Assembly: GCF_000337595.1 (NCBI RefSeq)
Contig: NZ_AOIL01000018.1
Coordinates: 26,497 to 90,496 of the forward strand
DNA from: Natrialba taiwanensis DSM 12281
Lineage (GTDB): Archaea > Halobacteriota > Halobacteria > Halobacteriales > Natrialbaceae
Length of the DNA stretch: 64,000 bases
Reading direction: 5' to 3'
Under the pieces are notes generated by a model. It saw only the letters and a list, made by a program, of their open reading frames with translations, did not search any database and was not told where the DNA came from. A program made the translations under genes and the position numbers. Below, piece by piece: positions 30,881 to 40,366 of the stretch; positions within the stretch are counted from its first letter, which is position 1, and each line of letters opens with the position of its first letter.

Positions 30881-31667
30881 GTATCATCTCCGTGTTCTCC
30901 GTATCGAGACCGACTGCATTACTGGTGGAACGGGGCGTTTCTGCCTCGGTCAGTTCGAGGAAGACATCCTCGAGTGTCGCGTCTGCTCCCGTGTCTGCCC
31001 GTTGTGCAAGCACTTCTGGTGTCCCCTCTGCGACCAGGTGTCCGTCGGAGAGAATGCCGACTATATCGGCAACAGCTTCGACGACGGACAGGATGTGTGT
31101 CGACAGAAAAACGGTCGTCCCCGCATTGGCGAGGGCGCAGAGGCGCTCCCGAATGGTCTTTGCGGCCCGTGGATCGAGACCGGACGTGGGCTCATCGAGG
31201 AACACGACGTCGGGTTCGTGTAACACGGCCTGTATGAAAGCGACCTTCTGGCGCATCCCTGTCGAGAACTCGTTGATCCGTACGTCTGCGTCGTCTGCAA
31301 GATTCAACGCCACAAGCAGCGAGTCGATCCGTTCTCGGGCCGGCTCCAACGGCAGATCGTGCAACCCGGCGACGTATTCGAGTTGCTCGAGCGCGGTCGC
31401 CCGTTCGTACAGCGGCGGCGTTTCCGGGAGATAGCCGACGTGCGACCGAAGTGCTGAACGATTCGTGATGGAGACACCGGCGACGGTACCATGCCCGCTG
31501 GTTGGCCGTGTGAGAGACGTGAGCAGCCTCATTGTCGTCGTTTTACCCGCCCCGTTTGGGCCGAGAAAGCCGTAGATGGTCCCCTTGGGGATTGACAACT
31601 CGAGGCCGTCGACGGCGACCGTCTCTCCGTACCGTTTCGTCAGTCCGGTCGTCTCGATCACATCCAT
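30873..31667 (-). CDS. ABC transporter ATP-binding protein, ABC-2 exporter type
   Basis: 264 residues, one nucleotide-binding domain. Walker A GPNGAGKTT (about 35-43), signature FSTGMRQK, Walker B VVFLDEPTSGLD and the switch histidine STHIL are all present. The STGMRQK form of the signature is common in multidrug or antibiotic-type ABC-2 exporters. First gene of a two-gene operon with the large permease; the coupled overlap suggests equal expression. Confidence 0.93.
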   Translation of the reverse strand: MDVIETTGLTKRYGETVAVDGLELSIPKGTIYGFLGPNGAGKTTTMRLLTSLTRPTSGHGTVAGVSITNRSALRSHVGYLPETPPLYERATALEQLEYVAGLHDLPLEPARERIDSLLVALNLADDADVRINEFSTGMRQKVAFIQAVLHEPDVVFLDEPTSGLDPRAAKTIRERLCALANAGTTVFLSTHILSVVEAVADIVGILSDGHLVAEGTPEVLAQRADTGADATLEDVFLELTEAETPRSTSNAVGLDTENTEMIHD

Positions 31668-31682
31668 TCGTTACGCCATATC

Positions 31683-31690
31683 TAATATAA
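31683..31690 (-). promoter_or_regulatory. TATA box of the ABC-2 operon
   Basis: Minus-strand TTATATTA lies 20-25 nt before the ATG at 31667 within a locally AT-rich stretch. Spacing is slightly short for a leaderless start. Confidence 0.45.
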
Positions 31691-31852
31691 GCATGATAAG
31701 CAGTTCGATTGGAAGTATGGTCGCCTGGATCGTTTCGATTTCGAACGGCTCCGCGGCGTTCAGCCTGGTCTCCCTGTCGATCGGTAACGCTGGCCCATCG
31801 TTCAATCGATCGCGACTGGCGAGCGCAGCCACGAGTGGCCGACGAAGGACCG

Positions 31853-33664
31853 TTACTCAAGCAGCGCTTCGAGTTCGTCGAGTCGGTCGCCGTAGGTCGA
31901 GAGCGCGCGATCGATCGGGTCGGCACTGCTCATGTCGACGCCGGCGACCCGCAGGAGGTCGAGCGGATACTCGCGCGAGCCCTGCCGGAGGAACTCGCGG
32001 TAGGACGCGGCGGCGTCGCGGTCCGGTTCGCCGCCGGCTCCATCGGGAAGGATCCCGTCGACGATGGCCAGCGCGGCCGAGATGCCGGTTGCGTACTGGT
32101 AGACGTAGAACGCGCGGTAGAAGTGCGGAATGCGCATCCACTCCCGGGAAATGCGGTCGTCGACGACCGCGGGCTCGTAGTACTCGTCTTTGAGTCCGCC
32201 GTAGAGTTCGTCCAGTCGGTCCGGGGTGAGCGGTTCGCCCGCCTCCTCGAGTCGGTGGGCCTCGTGTTCGAACTCCGCAAAGAGGGTCTGCCGGTAGAGC
32301 GTCGAGCGGACGCGCTCTAAGAACTCGTTCAGGACGTGCGTTCTGAACTCGGGGTCGTCGACGGTCTCGAGGAGATGGTTCGTGAGCAGGGCTTCGTTGA
32401 CGGTGCTTGCGACCTCGGCGACGAAGATCTCGTAGCCCGAGTAGACGAACGGCTGTTCGTCCTTCGTGAGTTGGGAGTGCATCGAGTGGCCGAGTTCGTG
32501 GGCCAGCGTGTACATCGAGGAGATGTCGTCCTGGTAGTTCATCAGGATGAAGGGCTGCGTGTCGTAGGTGCCGCTGGAGTAGGCTCCGGACTGCTTGCCC
32601 TCGTTTTCGTAGACGTCGACCCAGCGCGAGTTCAGTCCCTCGTCGACGCGGGACTGGTACGGCTCGCCGAGCGGTTCGAGCGCGTCGACGACGTACTCGG
32701 CGGCCTGATCGTACTCGACAGTTGGCCCCTCGTCGCCGGTCAACGGCATGTAGAGGTCCCACATCTGGAGGTCGTCGACGCCGAGGGCTCGGCGCTTCAG
32801 GTCGGCGTGGCGGTGGAGTTTGTCGAGGTTGTCGTTGACGCTCTCGACGAGCGTGTCGTAAACCTCGACGGGAACGTTGGGGCCGTCGAGTGCGGCCTCG
32901 CGCGCCGTGTCGTAGTTGCGCGCTCGTGCGGTCTTGACGTCCGCCTTGACGCTGTTTTTGTAGGTCGTGGCCACGGTGTTTCGCATCGACTGCCACTCGT
33001 CGAAGTAGTTCTCGTACACGCGCCGGCGGAACTCGCGGTCGGGTCGCTTGAGCAGGTTCGTGAAGTTGCTCTGGGTGATCTCCACTTGCTGGCCTTCAGC
33101 GTCTTCGGCTGACGGGAAGGTCATGTCCGCGTTCGAGAGCATGTTGTACACGTCGCTGGTCGCGCCGGTGACCTCGCTCAGATCCGCGAGCAGTTCCTCG
33201 ACTTCCGCCGAGCGGGTGTGGGGCTTCATCCGAAGCACGTCGTCGACGTAGTGGTCGTAGGTCGCCAGCTCCGGTTCCGCTTCGACCAGTTCGTCGAACG
33301 CTTCGCGGGTCAGCTCCTGAAGTTCGGGATCGATAAAGGAGGCCGCGGACTGGGCGTCGGCCGCAAGCGACTGCGCGCGCGCCGCGAGGGCCTGGTACTG
33401 CTGATCGGTCGTATCCTCGTCGCGGCGCATGCGGGCGTAGGCCGCGACCGTCGACACCTCGCGCATGATCGAATCGCGCAGTTCGAGGACGGACAGCAAC
33501 GTCTCGGCGTCGTCGGTCACCCGCCCCTCGTAGTGCTGTAACTCCTCGACGCTCTCGGCTACCGTCTCGTAGGCGGCCTCCCAGTCGTCGTCGCTCGCGT
33601 ACACGCTCTCTAGGTCCCAGGTGTACTCCTGGTCGATCTCGGACCGCTCCGGAACGGAACTCAT
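31853..33664 (-). CDS. pepF: Oligoendopeptidase F
   Basis: 603 residues, M3 family zinc metallopeptidase that degrades short peptides in the cytoplasm. The zinc-binding HEXXH is seen as HELGHSMH (about 385), followed by the third ligand region in FVAEVASTVNEALL. Length matches PepF (about 600). The frame stays open far upstream, but codon use there is a shadow of the M28 peptidase; the ATG at 33664 gives the family start MSSVPERSEIDQEYTWDL. It is divergent from another peptidase gene. Confidence 0.95.
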   Translation of the reverse strand: MSSVPERSEIDQEYTWDLESVYASDDDWEAAYETVAESVEELQHYEGRVTDDAETLLSVLELRDSIMREVSTVAAYARMRRDEDTTDQQYQALAARAQSLAADAQSAASFIDPELQELTREAFDELVEAEPELATYDHYVDDVLRMKPHTRSAEVEELLADLSEVTGATSDVYNMLSNADMTFPSAEDAEGQQVEITQSNFTNLLKRPDREFRRRVYENYFDEWQSMRNTVATTYKNSVKADVKTARARNYDTAREAALDGPNVPVEVYDTLVESVNDNLDKLHRHADLKRRALGVDDLQMWDLYMPLTGDEGPTVEYDQAAEYVVDALEPLGEPYQSRVDEGLNSRWVDVYENEGKQSGAYSSGTYDTQPFILMNYQDDISSMYTLAHELGHSMHSQLTKDEQPFVYSGYEIFVAEVASTVNEALLTNHLLETVDDPEFRTHVLNEFLERVRSTLYRQTLFAEFEHEAHRLEEAGEPLTPDRLDELYGGLKDEYYEPAVVDDRISREWMRIPHFYRAFYVYQYATGISAALAIVDGILPDGAGGEPDRDAAASYREFLRQGSREYPLDLLRVAGVDMSSADPIDRALSTYGDRLDELEALLE

Positions 33665-33781
33665 AGCCGCGGTTTCGGAACGAAGGTGGTAAAGGGTATC
33701 GAACCCCGTATCCGACGACACCGATTCGGCGGTTCCTGCGGCCGCACGTGCGCTTTTGTGCGTTCGAGTGAATGTCCCGGT

Positions 33782-35194
33782 ATGGATGACCGCGACCCGC
33801 AATCGCCCGACGAGAGACCGGCCGGTCGGAAACCGACCACCCTGCTCGAATCGGCAGCGATCGAACGCGCGATCGGCCGCGCCTGGACCGACGACCGCCC
33901 CTGGAACCTGCTGACGAACCTGACCGAACTCCCGACCCGCATGGGCGGCTCGCCCGGCGAACGCCGCGCCGCCGAGTTCGTCCGCGACGCGCTCGCCGAC
34001 ATCGGACTCGAAAACACGCGAATCGACGAGTTCGGGATGCGATACTGGAAGCGGGGGTCCTCGTCGCTCGCGGTCGACACCGAGGGGCCGTCGGGCGAGC
34101 GAGCGTTCGAGACGGTCGCACTCCCGTACTCGCCGGCGGGTGAACTCGCGGGACCGCTGGTCGACGTCGGCTACGGCACGCCGGCCGAAATCGAGGCGGC
34201 GGACCTGGAGGGCGCGATCGCGGTCGCGAGTACGACGACGCCGGGTTCGCAGCGGTTCGTCCACCGGATGGAGAAGTACGGGCACGCGGTTGAGGCGGGG
34301 GCGGCGGGGTTCGTCTTCGCGAACCACGTCCCCGGACAACTGCCACCGACTGGAGCTCTCCGATTCGACGGCGAAGCGGAGATTCCCGCCGTCGGCGTCA
34401 GCGCCGAGACCGGCGACTGGCTCGGCGAGTACGCGGGTCGGGATCGGGACGCTCGCCTTCGCGTCGACGCCGAGACGACCGCCGGCACGAGTCAGAACGT
34501 CCGCGGGACCTTCGGTCCCGCCACCGACGAGACGGTGCTCGTCCTCGCCCATTACGACGCTCACGACACCGGCGAGGGGGCACTCGATAACGGCTGCGGC
34601 ATCGCCACCGTCGTCGGCGCAACGGCGATGCTCGCCGCCATTGCGGACGAACTCGACTGTCAGGTCCGAATCGCCGGCGTCGGCTGCGAGGAGATCGGGC
34701 TTCTCGGCGCGGAAGCGCTCGCGGACGACCTGCATCCGGTGCCGGCGTCGATTCGCGCCGTCGTCAACGTCGACGGTGCCGGTCGGTTCCGCGACCTGCA
34801 GGCGTTTTCGCACGGCTCGGGTGAACTCGAAGACCTCGCGGACGCGGTCGCAACCGACGCCGGCCAGCCAATCGTTCACGAACCGGACCCGCACCCGTTC
34901 AGCGACCACTGGCCGTTCCTGCGGGCCGGCGTGCCCGCGCTCCAACTCCACAGCGAACCGCCCGCGGGCGGCGAGCGCGGCCGCGGCTGGGGACACACGG
35001 CGGCCGACACCCGCGACAAGGTCGACCCGCGAACGCTGCGCGAACACGCCATCCTGACGGCGTTGCTGGTGCGCGAGTTGACGACAACGGAGATTGCGCG
35101 GATCGACGAGACTGAACTCCGCGAGCGCCTCGAGGCGCAGGCATACGAACCGGGGATGCGCGCGGCCTCGATCTGGCCGACCGGGTGGGAGTGA
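33782..35194 (+). CDS. M28 family zinc peptidase with PA domain
   Basis: 470 residues. A lid-like protease-associated domain (about 120-235) is followed by the M28 aminopeptidase core. The metal ligands are seen in order: His in AHYDAHD (about 257), Asp in ALDNGCG (about 269), the Glu-Glu pair in CEEIG (about 303), Asp in VVNVDGAG and His in WGHTAAD. No signal peptide was found, so the protein should be cytoplasmic. It may work on peptides made by PepF, encoded divergently 117 bases away (inference). ATG 33782 is chosen; the upstream extension is Arg/Cys-rich and unlike haloarchaeal protein. Confidence 0.9.
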   Translation: MDDRDPQSPDERPAGRKPTTLLESAAIERAIGRAWTDDRPWNLLTNLTELPTRMGGSPGERRAAEFVRDALADIGLENTRIDEFGMRYWKRGSSSLAVDTEGPSGERAFETVALPYSPAGELAGPLVDVGYGTPAEIEAADLEGAIAVASTTTPGSQRFVHRMEKYGHAVEAGAAGFVFANHVPGQLPPTGALRFDGEAEIPAVGVSAETGDWLGEYAGRDRDARLRVDAETTAGTSQNVRGTFGPATDETVLVLAHYDAHDTGEGALDNGCGIATVVGATAMLAAIADELDCQVRIAGVGCEEIGLLGAEALADDLHPVPASIRAVVNVDGAGRFRDLQAFSHGSGELEDLADAVATDAGQPIVHEPDPHPFSDHWPFLRAGVPALQLHSEPPAGGERGRGWGHTAADTRDKVDPRTLREHAILTALLVRELTTTEIARIDETELRERLEAQAYEPGMRAASIWPTGWE

Positions 35195-35229
35195 GCGGCC
35201 ACCGGTCACCGACGACGACGGACGAATCG

Positions 35230-35475
35230 TTACCCGCGGAGTTCGACATCGACAGCAGTCCGGACGGCGCGCGCAACGCCTAACATCGCGAGAAAACAGC
35301 CGATGAAGACGATCGCGACAAACAGGAGGACCCCGAGTGCAATTGCTGGCGGGTTCGGATAGGAAAGCAGCGGCGCGACGACGGCCTGCGACCCGAGGAC
35401 GACGATCACGATCCCGGCCGCAACGCGAATCGACGCCCGCCAGTACGCACCGTACTCCTTCGGAGAGAGTTCCAT
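35230..35475 (-). CDS. Small two-helix membrane protein
   Basis: 81 residues: a short amphipathic N-terminus (MELSPKEYGAYWRASIRVAAG) and two membrane helices (about 16-36 and 44-68). No recognised family. The start at 35475 is preferred to an in-frame ATG at 35499 because a TATA box overlaps the latter and sits 27 nt before the former. It is 98 bases after truA on the same strand. Confidence 0.65.
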   Translation of the reverse strand: MELSPKEYGAYWRASIRVAAGIVIVVLGSQAVVAPLLSYPNPPAIALGVLLFVAIVFIGCFLAMLGVARAVRTAVDVELRG

Positions 35476-35496
35476 GATTCGACGTGTGAACCGCGG

Positions 35497-35505
35497 CATA
35501 AAAAG
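35497..35505 (-). promoter_or_regulatory. TATA box deciding the start of the small membrane protein
   Basis: Minus-strand CTTTTTATG centred about 27 nt before ATG 35475. It would be inside the gene if the longer start at 35499 were used. Confidence 0.55.
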
Positions 35506-35573
35506 GGTCCGTCGTCTCGGCGGTCCCGACGGCCTCGCCGGCCCCGCGTCCACCGCGGCGTGATATCTCCGGA

Positions 35574-36437
35574 CTACTGGAGGCCGTCCGCGACGGTTCG
35601 CGCCACCCGCGAGCCGGTGCGTCGCTCGATCCGTCTCCTCTCGAACACTGCCCGCGCACTCTCGGCCGCCTGTGAATCCACCTCGAATTCGAGTTCAGGA
35701 TAGCGCACGTCGGTCAGGACGAGCGGCTCCGGCGGTGCCGGGGCGATGCCCTCGTGACCGGGCAGCGGCTCGGGGCCGAGCGCGCGCTCGACCTTCTCGA
35801 GCGGGGCGTCGCCGGTGCCGACCGCCCGCGCCAGCGAGACGAGTCGACGGACGAGTTCGCGAGCGAACCCGCCGGCGGTGACGGTGACGACGATGAACTC
35901 GGCGTCTCGCGTCGCGGTGAGTGTCGGTGATCGCTCCGTGTTGCGGTCGTCCGGCGTGAGGTTGTGGAAGTCGTGATCGCCGGAGAGGGCGTGACAGGCG
36001 CGTTGGAATCGGTCGTCGTCGACGGCGCGGTCGGGGTCGCCGGTGCTGTCGGCGGTGCCCGACCGCCGTGGTACGTCGTCCGCGGGCGGCGCGTACAACT
36101 GGTAGGTGTACTCGCGGCGGCGCGCGTGGTGGGTCGCGTGGAACTCGTCGGGGGCGTCGGCGGCCGCCCAGGCGCGGATGTCCGCTGGAAGATCGCTGTT
36201 CAACGCCCGCGGGGTGAGCCAGTCGGGCGCGTCGAACGCGACCGTCTGGGCGAGCGCGGAAACGCCCGCGTCGGTTCGCCCGGCGGCGGCGTAGCCGGTC
36301 GGTTTGTCGGCGTGGGTGGCGAGGACGGAGAGCGATTCCAGTGCGGCAAAGAGTTCGTCCTCGACGGTGGCCACGTCGGGCTGGCGCTGGAAGCCGTGAT
36401 AGGCGGTGCCGTCGTAGGCGAGTCGAAACGCGCGCAT
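35574..36437 (-). CDS. truA: tRNA pseudouridine synthase A
   Basis: 287 residues. TruA converts uridines in the tRNA anticodon arm (positions 38-40) to pseudouridine. The catalytic aspartate is D56 in AGRTDAGVSA; the opening AFRLAYDGTAYHGFQRQP and the GGFARELVRRLV block are typical. There is a haloarchaeal acidic loop (DDVPRRSGTADSTGDPDRAVDDD, near 120-142) between the two halves. No partner gene is evident. Confidence 0.93.
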   Translation of the reverse strand: MRAFRLAYDGTAYHGFQRQPDVATVEDELFAALESLSVLATHADKPTGYAAAGRTDAGVSALAQTVAFDAPDWLTPRALNSDLPADIRAWAAADAPDEFHATHHARRREYTYQLYAPPADDVPRRSGTADSTGDPDRAVDDDRFQRACHALSGDHDFHNLTPDDRNTERSPTLTATRDAEFIVVTVTAGGFARELVRRLVSLARAVGTGDAPLEKVERALGPEPLPGHEGIAPAPPEPLVLTDVRYPELEFEVDSQAAESARAVFERRRIERRTGSRVARTVADGLQ

Positions 36438-36538
36438 CGCTGGTAGGTCGAGTGAACCGCTCGAGCGGGTTAGCGTCGTCGACTACGAGGCGATCGACGA
36501 CCGGAATACATTTCAACTAGTCTGAATTTTGAACGCGT

Positions 36539-37852
36539 ATGCGCCGTCCTCCATCGTCTTCTCGGAGAGCGTTTCTCACCGGAACCGCGGCGGCCGGAAC
36601 GGTCGCGCTGGCGGGCTGTTCGACCGTCTTCAGCGTACTTCCGGATCGAGCCGCGTACGGTCGCACTCGACGGCGGGAGATTCCCGACGTTCCCCCGGCC
36701 GTCGAAACCACGACTGCGTCTCTCGAGGAAACCGCCGACGAAATCGCCGATCACGCCGCGTCCGGTCTCGCGGCCTGGGACCGGATGGAACCACCCGCTG
36801 AGCGGACTACGATCACCGAACGCCAACTCGAGACCGCCGCCGAGTTCGTCGATACGCTCCCGACGGAGCCGCCGGTCGTCAGTACGGTCGAGTCGGCAGG
36901 GTATCACCTCTCCCAGGCGGCGACCGCGGAGGCGTACGCGCGGTCGCGCCTTGACGAGTTCGACGCCGATCCGACCGCGGGCGTCGCGGACGGGCTCGAA
37001 GAGACGGCAGCGGTCACAGAGCAGTTCACCTACGAGACGGCCGATATGGAGACGTTCCTCGCCTACGGTCGGTCCGTCGAGTACAGTCTGTCGCAGGCTG
37101 AGAAGGGGCTCTTGCGCCGGCAAGAGACGGATATCGAGTCCCACGGCCGAACGAGCCGCGCCGAACGAGTCGCGACGGTGTACGGCGACGTCCAGCGGAG
37201 CCGCTTGCGCGTTCGCGATGCGAAGGCCTACCGCGACGCGCTTCGCGAACGAGATACCGGCGGCTCCGACGTTCGTGCCTCGCTGGCCGAAAGCCGTGCC
37301 GAACTGAACGAACGGATTTGCGACCTCCGGGACGACCACCAGGAGTGGAAGACGCGCCTCGAAACCGACGAGTTCGCCGACGATCGACGCGACGTTCACT
37401 CGGCGCTGTACTCGCGTTCGTCTGCCGGACGATCGCCCACCAGTACCGCCGGCAGACACATCGAGAACGGATACGAAGTCCACGGTACCGTCACGCTCGC
37501 GCTGTCCTGGCTCCGGTTCGCAGCTGCGCACGACGAACGAGAGCGCATCGAAACCGACGGGACGGACGAACTCGATCCCGCCGCGATCGACGAGGCCAAA
37601 CGGGAGGCGCTGGACCGACTCGAAAACCGGCTCGAAACCGACCCGAAGCCGCTCGCACGGCTGTTTCTCTCGGAGAGCCGAGACCTTCTCGCCGCCGGGG
37701 ATTGGGGGCTTGAACGCCGTTCGGCGGCCACCGACGAGGAACGGCGCTGGAAACTCGCGAATGGGTACGCCCGGTATCTGCTCGCGAGAGGGATGCTCGA
37801 CCGGATTCCAGAGGCGGTCGCCCTCCTCGCCGACGGAAGCGTGACCGAGTGA
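36539..37852 (+). CDS. Tat-exported lipoprotein, unknown function
   Basis: 437 residues. Twin-arginine signal SSRRAFLTG and lipobox LAGC (Cys 26). The mature protein is strongly helical, rich in Ala, Arg and Glu, with repeated helices of about 30-40 residues and no beta domain, so a helical-bundle or repeat fold on the cell surface is likely. I do not recognise the family. It is a single gene between truA and a nucleoside hydrolase. Confidence 0.78.
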   Translation: MRRPPSSSRRAFLTGTAAAGTVALAGCSTVFSVLPDRAAYGRTRRREIPDVPPAVETTTASLEETADEIADHAASGLAAWDRMEPPAERTTITERQLETAAEFVDTLPTEPPVVSTVESAGYHLSQAATAEAYARSRLDEFDADPTAGVADGLEETAAVTEQFTYETADMETFLAYGRSVEYSLSQAEKGLLRRQETDIESHGRTSRAERVATVYGDVQRSRLRVRDAKAYRDALRERDTGGSDVRASLAESRAELNERICDLRDDHQEWKTRLETDEFADDRRDVHSALYSRSSAGRSPTSTAGRHIENGYEVHGTVTLALSWLRFAAAHDERERIETDGTDELDPAAIDEAKREALDRLENRLETDPKPLARLFLSESRDLLAAGDWGLERRSAATDEERRWKLANGYARYLLARGMLDRIPEAVALLADGSVTE

Positions 37853-37922
37853 GCATCCTGAACTCGCCTCCGGACGGCGGGCGACCGGCGTTTTATCCCT
37901 TCCCAGTGCCGACCTCTCCAGT

Positions 37923-38876
37923 ATGTCCCGACCAGTGTTGCTCGATACTGACCCCGGCTGTGACGACGCCGTCGCTATTTTGGCCGCGCTCGCCCGCGAC
38001 GACCTCGATGTCGTCGGCCTCTCGACCGCCCACGGGAACGCCACCGTCGCCGACACGACGGCTAACGCCCGCGCGATTCTCGAACTCGTCGGTCGAACCG
38101 ACATCCCCGTCGCGAAGGGCGCAACGCGTCCGTTGACCGTCGACCTCCGGACCTCGACGGATATTCACGGCCCCGGCGGCATCCGCGGCGATCTGCCCGA
38201 ACCGACGGCTGCGACTGCCCCCATCGACACACACGCCGCGCAGTTCATCGTCGAGCAAGCGCGCGAGCACGCTGGCGACCTCACCCTCGCCGCGATCGCA
38301 CCGCTGACGAACGTCGCCCTCGCGCTCGCGCTTGAACCCGACCTCCCCGACCTGCTCGACGAACTCGTCGTCATGGGCGGCGCTGCGTTCAGCCAGGGAA
38401 ACGTGACTCCCCTCGCCGAGGCCAACTTCCACACCGACCCCCACGCCGCGGCCCGCGTCGTGCAAGACCTCTCGACGACGATCGTCGGCCTCGACGTGAC
38501 CAGAACCGCCACGCTCCCGCCGCACCTGCTCGACTCGCTCCCGCAGGACGACCCGATCGGTCGCTCGATCCAGGAGTGGCTCACCTACTACGACGAGGAC
38601 CGGTTAGCGAAATACAGCATCGAATCGGCCGCAATCCACGACGCGCTCGTTATCGCCGCCATCGCCGACCCCGCCGTGCTCGAGACGAACGCCTACCACC
38701 TCGAGGTTGCCACCGACAGCGACCTCGCCCGCGGCGCGCTGGTCTGTGACGGGCAGGGTCTCACCGACGCGCCGCCAAACGGCTCGGTCGCGACCGACGC
38801 CGACTACGACCGCTTTCGCGACCTCATTGTGAACTCGCTCGAGCAGTACCTCCACCCTGCACCGACGGCCGAGTAG
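37923..38876 (+). CDS. Nucleoside hydrolase (inosine-uridine preferring type)
   Basis: 317 residues. It cuts the N-glycosidic bond of ribonucleosides for purine or pyrimidine salvage. The calcium-binding N-terminal cluster DTDPGCDDA (8-16) is intact; HGN (37-39), the VVMGGAAFSQGN block and the C-terminal H-D pair in AAIHDALVIA match the family. Cytoplasmic, normal length. Substrate preference cannot be read from the sequence. Confidence 0.93.
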   Translation: MSRPVLLDTDPGCDDAVAILAALARDDLDVVGLSTAHGNATVADTTANARAILELVGRTDIPVAKGATRPLTVDLRTSTDIHGPGGIRGDLPEPTAATAPIDTHAAQFIVEQAREHAGDLTLAAIAPLTNVALALALEPDLPDLLDELVVMGGAAFSQGNVTPLAEANFHTDPHAAARVVQDLSTTIVGLDVTRTATLPPHLLDSLPQDDPIGRSIQEWLTYYDEDRLAKYSIESAAIHDALVIAAIADPAVLETNAYHLEVATDSDLARGALVCDGQGLTDAPPNGSVATDADYDRFRDLIVNSLEQYLHPAPTAE

Positions 38877-38950
38877 AGAACCGGTTCGCGGACCGTGACG
38901 GAACGAGTTCAACACTGTCGGCGGTGCGTGGAGATTCCAGCGCTGCCGTG

Positions 38951-39358
38951 TTATTGTGACCGGTCATCGACGGCAGCGTCATTGGCATATCCGCAGCGTC
39001 GAAATGCTGGAACCGGTCGAACGACGCCGAAATAGAGCCGGTTGACGGCGATTCCAACCGCAAGACCGAAGAGCAGCCACGGGATGGCTTCGAGTACGAG
39101 CGCGTCGGTGATCGTCAGCCAGACGAGGACGGTGATGGCCAGGATGCCGACGGTGCTCAGCAGCCACTGTCCTGCCCGCCTTCGGTCCGCGGCGGCGCTA
39201 AGCACGCCCGTGATGAGAGCCACGGCGACGCCGACGGGCCACCAGTCGAACGCGAACGCGACCACGCTGCCTACCAGCAGACAGACAACGAGATTCGAGA
39301 GGGAGAGCATCAGATCGAAGGAGACCACGCGTTTTACGGGATCAGAATCCGTCTTCAT
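38951..39358 (-). CDS. Membrane protein, four helices
   Basis: 135 residues with about four hydrophobic segments (17-41, 43-58, 65-84, 88-110) and charged ends. No recognised family. Probably a real haloarchaeal gene given regular membrane pattern and composition. Confidence 0.65.
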   Translation of the reverse strand: MKTDSDPVKRVVSFDLMLSLSNLVVCLLVGSVVAFAFDWWPVGVAVALITGVLSAAADRRRAGQWLLSTVGILAITVLVWLTITDALVLEAIPWLLFGLAVGIAVNRLYFGVVRPVPAFRRCGYANDAAVDDRSQ

Positions 39359-39416
39359 ACGCCATCAGTGCGTCGCTCGTAGTTAAATTACAGTGGAGAG
39401 ACATGATGGCGTCTCG

Positions 39417-40103
39417 TTAGCGGCGAAACGGCCGTGCCAACCGCCGAACGATGCGTTTTCCATTCGAGCGGACGAACGCAACCCCGCCAACCTTGGCCTC
39501 GTCGAGTTCGTACCGGGCGGCATCGGCCGAACCGCGGTCCACCCGATAGACCGTCCCGTCGTCGGTCATCAAGTCGAGCGCCTCGTGAACTCGAGAGTCG
39601 GTGAGATCGCACGCGTCGGCGAGTTCGGCGACGGTCTTCGGTTCGGGGTCGGATTTCAGTTCTTCGGCGACGAGGTGGACGTGGTTCAGCACGAGCATCA
39701 CCTCGTTTGCGCTCATGTCTTCGTCCGCATCCGGGGACGGCGTGCGGTCTGTGACGGCCGGGTTGCGGGCGTCGAGGAGGAACCAGACGCCGATGAGAGC
39801 GGTCAGAGCGGGAAACCAGGCGGGTCCGCCTGCGGCTGCGCCGGCGGTGAGTTCGTGCGACAGCCAGGCGAGACTGACGACCGCGATGAACGCGCCGGTT
39901 CCGAGTTGTATCCACCGGTCGTCGACGGTGGGCGTATCTCGGAGCACCTGCAGCGTTTCCGCCAGCACGAGAGGAATGGTAACCAAAACGAGGGTATCGA
40001 CACTACGGGTAATGGCGTAGAGCAGGACGAGAACCGCAATCATCGGGAGGACGTGTCGAACCGTCAGTCGGTCGCGGGCGGTTCGAACGATGGCGGACGG
40101 CAT
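39417..40103 (-). CDS. Membrane protein with C-terminal winged-helix domain
   Basis: 228 residues. Four membrane helices in the N-terminal 125 residues, an acidic linker, then a winged helix (about 135-205: VAELADACDLTDSRVHEALDLMTDDGTVYRVD) and a basic end. It looks like a membrane-bound one-component regulator. An 11-bp palindrome lies 14-24 nt upstream of the start and could be its own operator (inference). Start at ATG 40103. Confidence 0.72.
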   Translation of the reverse strand: MPSAIVRTARDRLTVRHVLPMIAVLVLLYAITRSVDTLVLVTIPLVLAETLQVLRDTPTVDDRWIQLGTGAFIAVVSLAWLSHELTAGAAAGGPAWFPALTALIGVWFLLDARNPAVTDRTPSPDADEDMSANEVMLVLNHVHLVAEELKSDPEPKTVAELADACDLTDSRVHEALDLMTDDGTVYRVDRGSADAARYELDEAKVGGVAFVRSNGKRIVRRLARPFRR

Positions 40104-40116
40104 ACGTACTCCTCGA

Positions 40117-40127
40117 GTGATAATCAC
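40117..40127 (-). promoter_or_regulatory. Palindrome upstream of the membrane winged-helix gene
   Basis: GTGATAATCAC is a perfect 5-bp-arm inverted repeat around a single A, placed 14-24 nt before the start codon, where a bound repressor would block transcription initiation. Confidence 0.35.
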
Positions 40128-40366
40128 TTACTATCTCCGCACAGTGTTGCGAGCGGACTGTTCGTTCGTCCCGCCTGCTTCGCCTTCCCTCTCAATCGCG
40201 TCCTCGAAAGCGGACGCTGAACGGAACGTACTTCGTGCGCTAGCGGAGAGAACTGTAGTCTAACAGCGCTAGCGTGCAAGACGTAGAGAGAGTTCAGCCC
40301 GACGGTAACGATGGTGGCATGGATGCCAAAAATAGGGCTTTTCAACCCCTCGTGTGTATTAGTACC

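Noticed and set aside
33665..35659. Very long N-terminal extension of pepF
   Set aside because: It is antisense to the M28 peptidase and the small membrane gene, with Arg-rich composition typical of a shadow frame in high-GC DNA.
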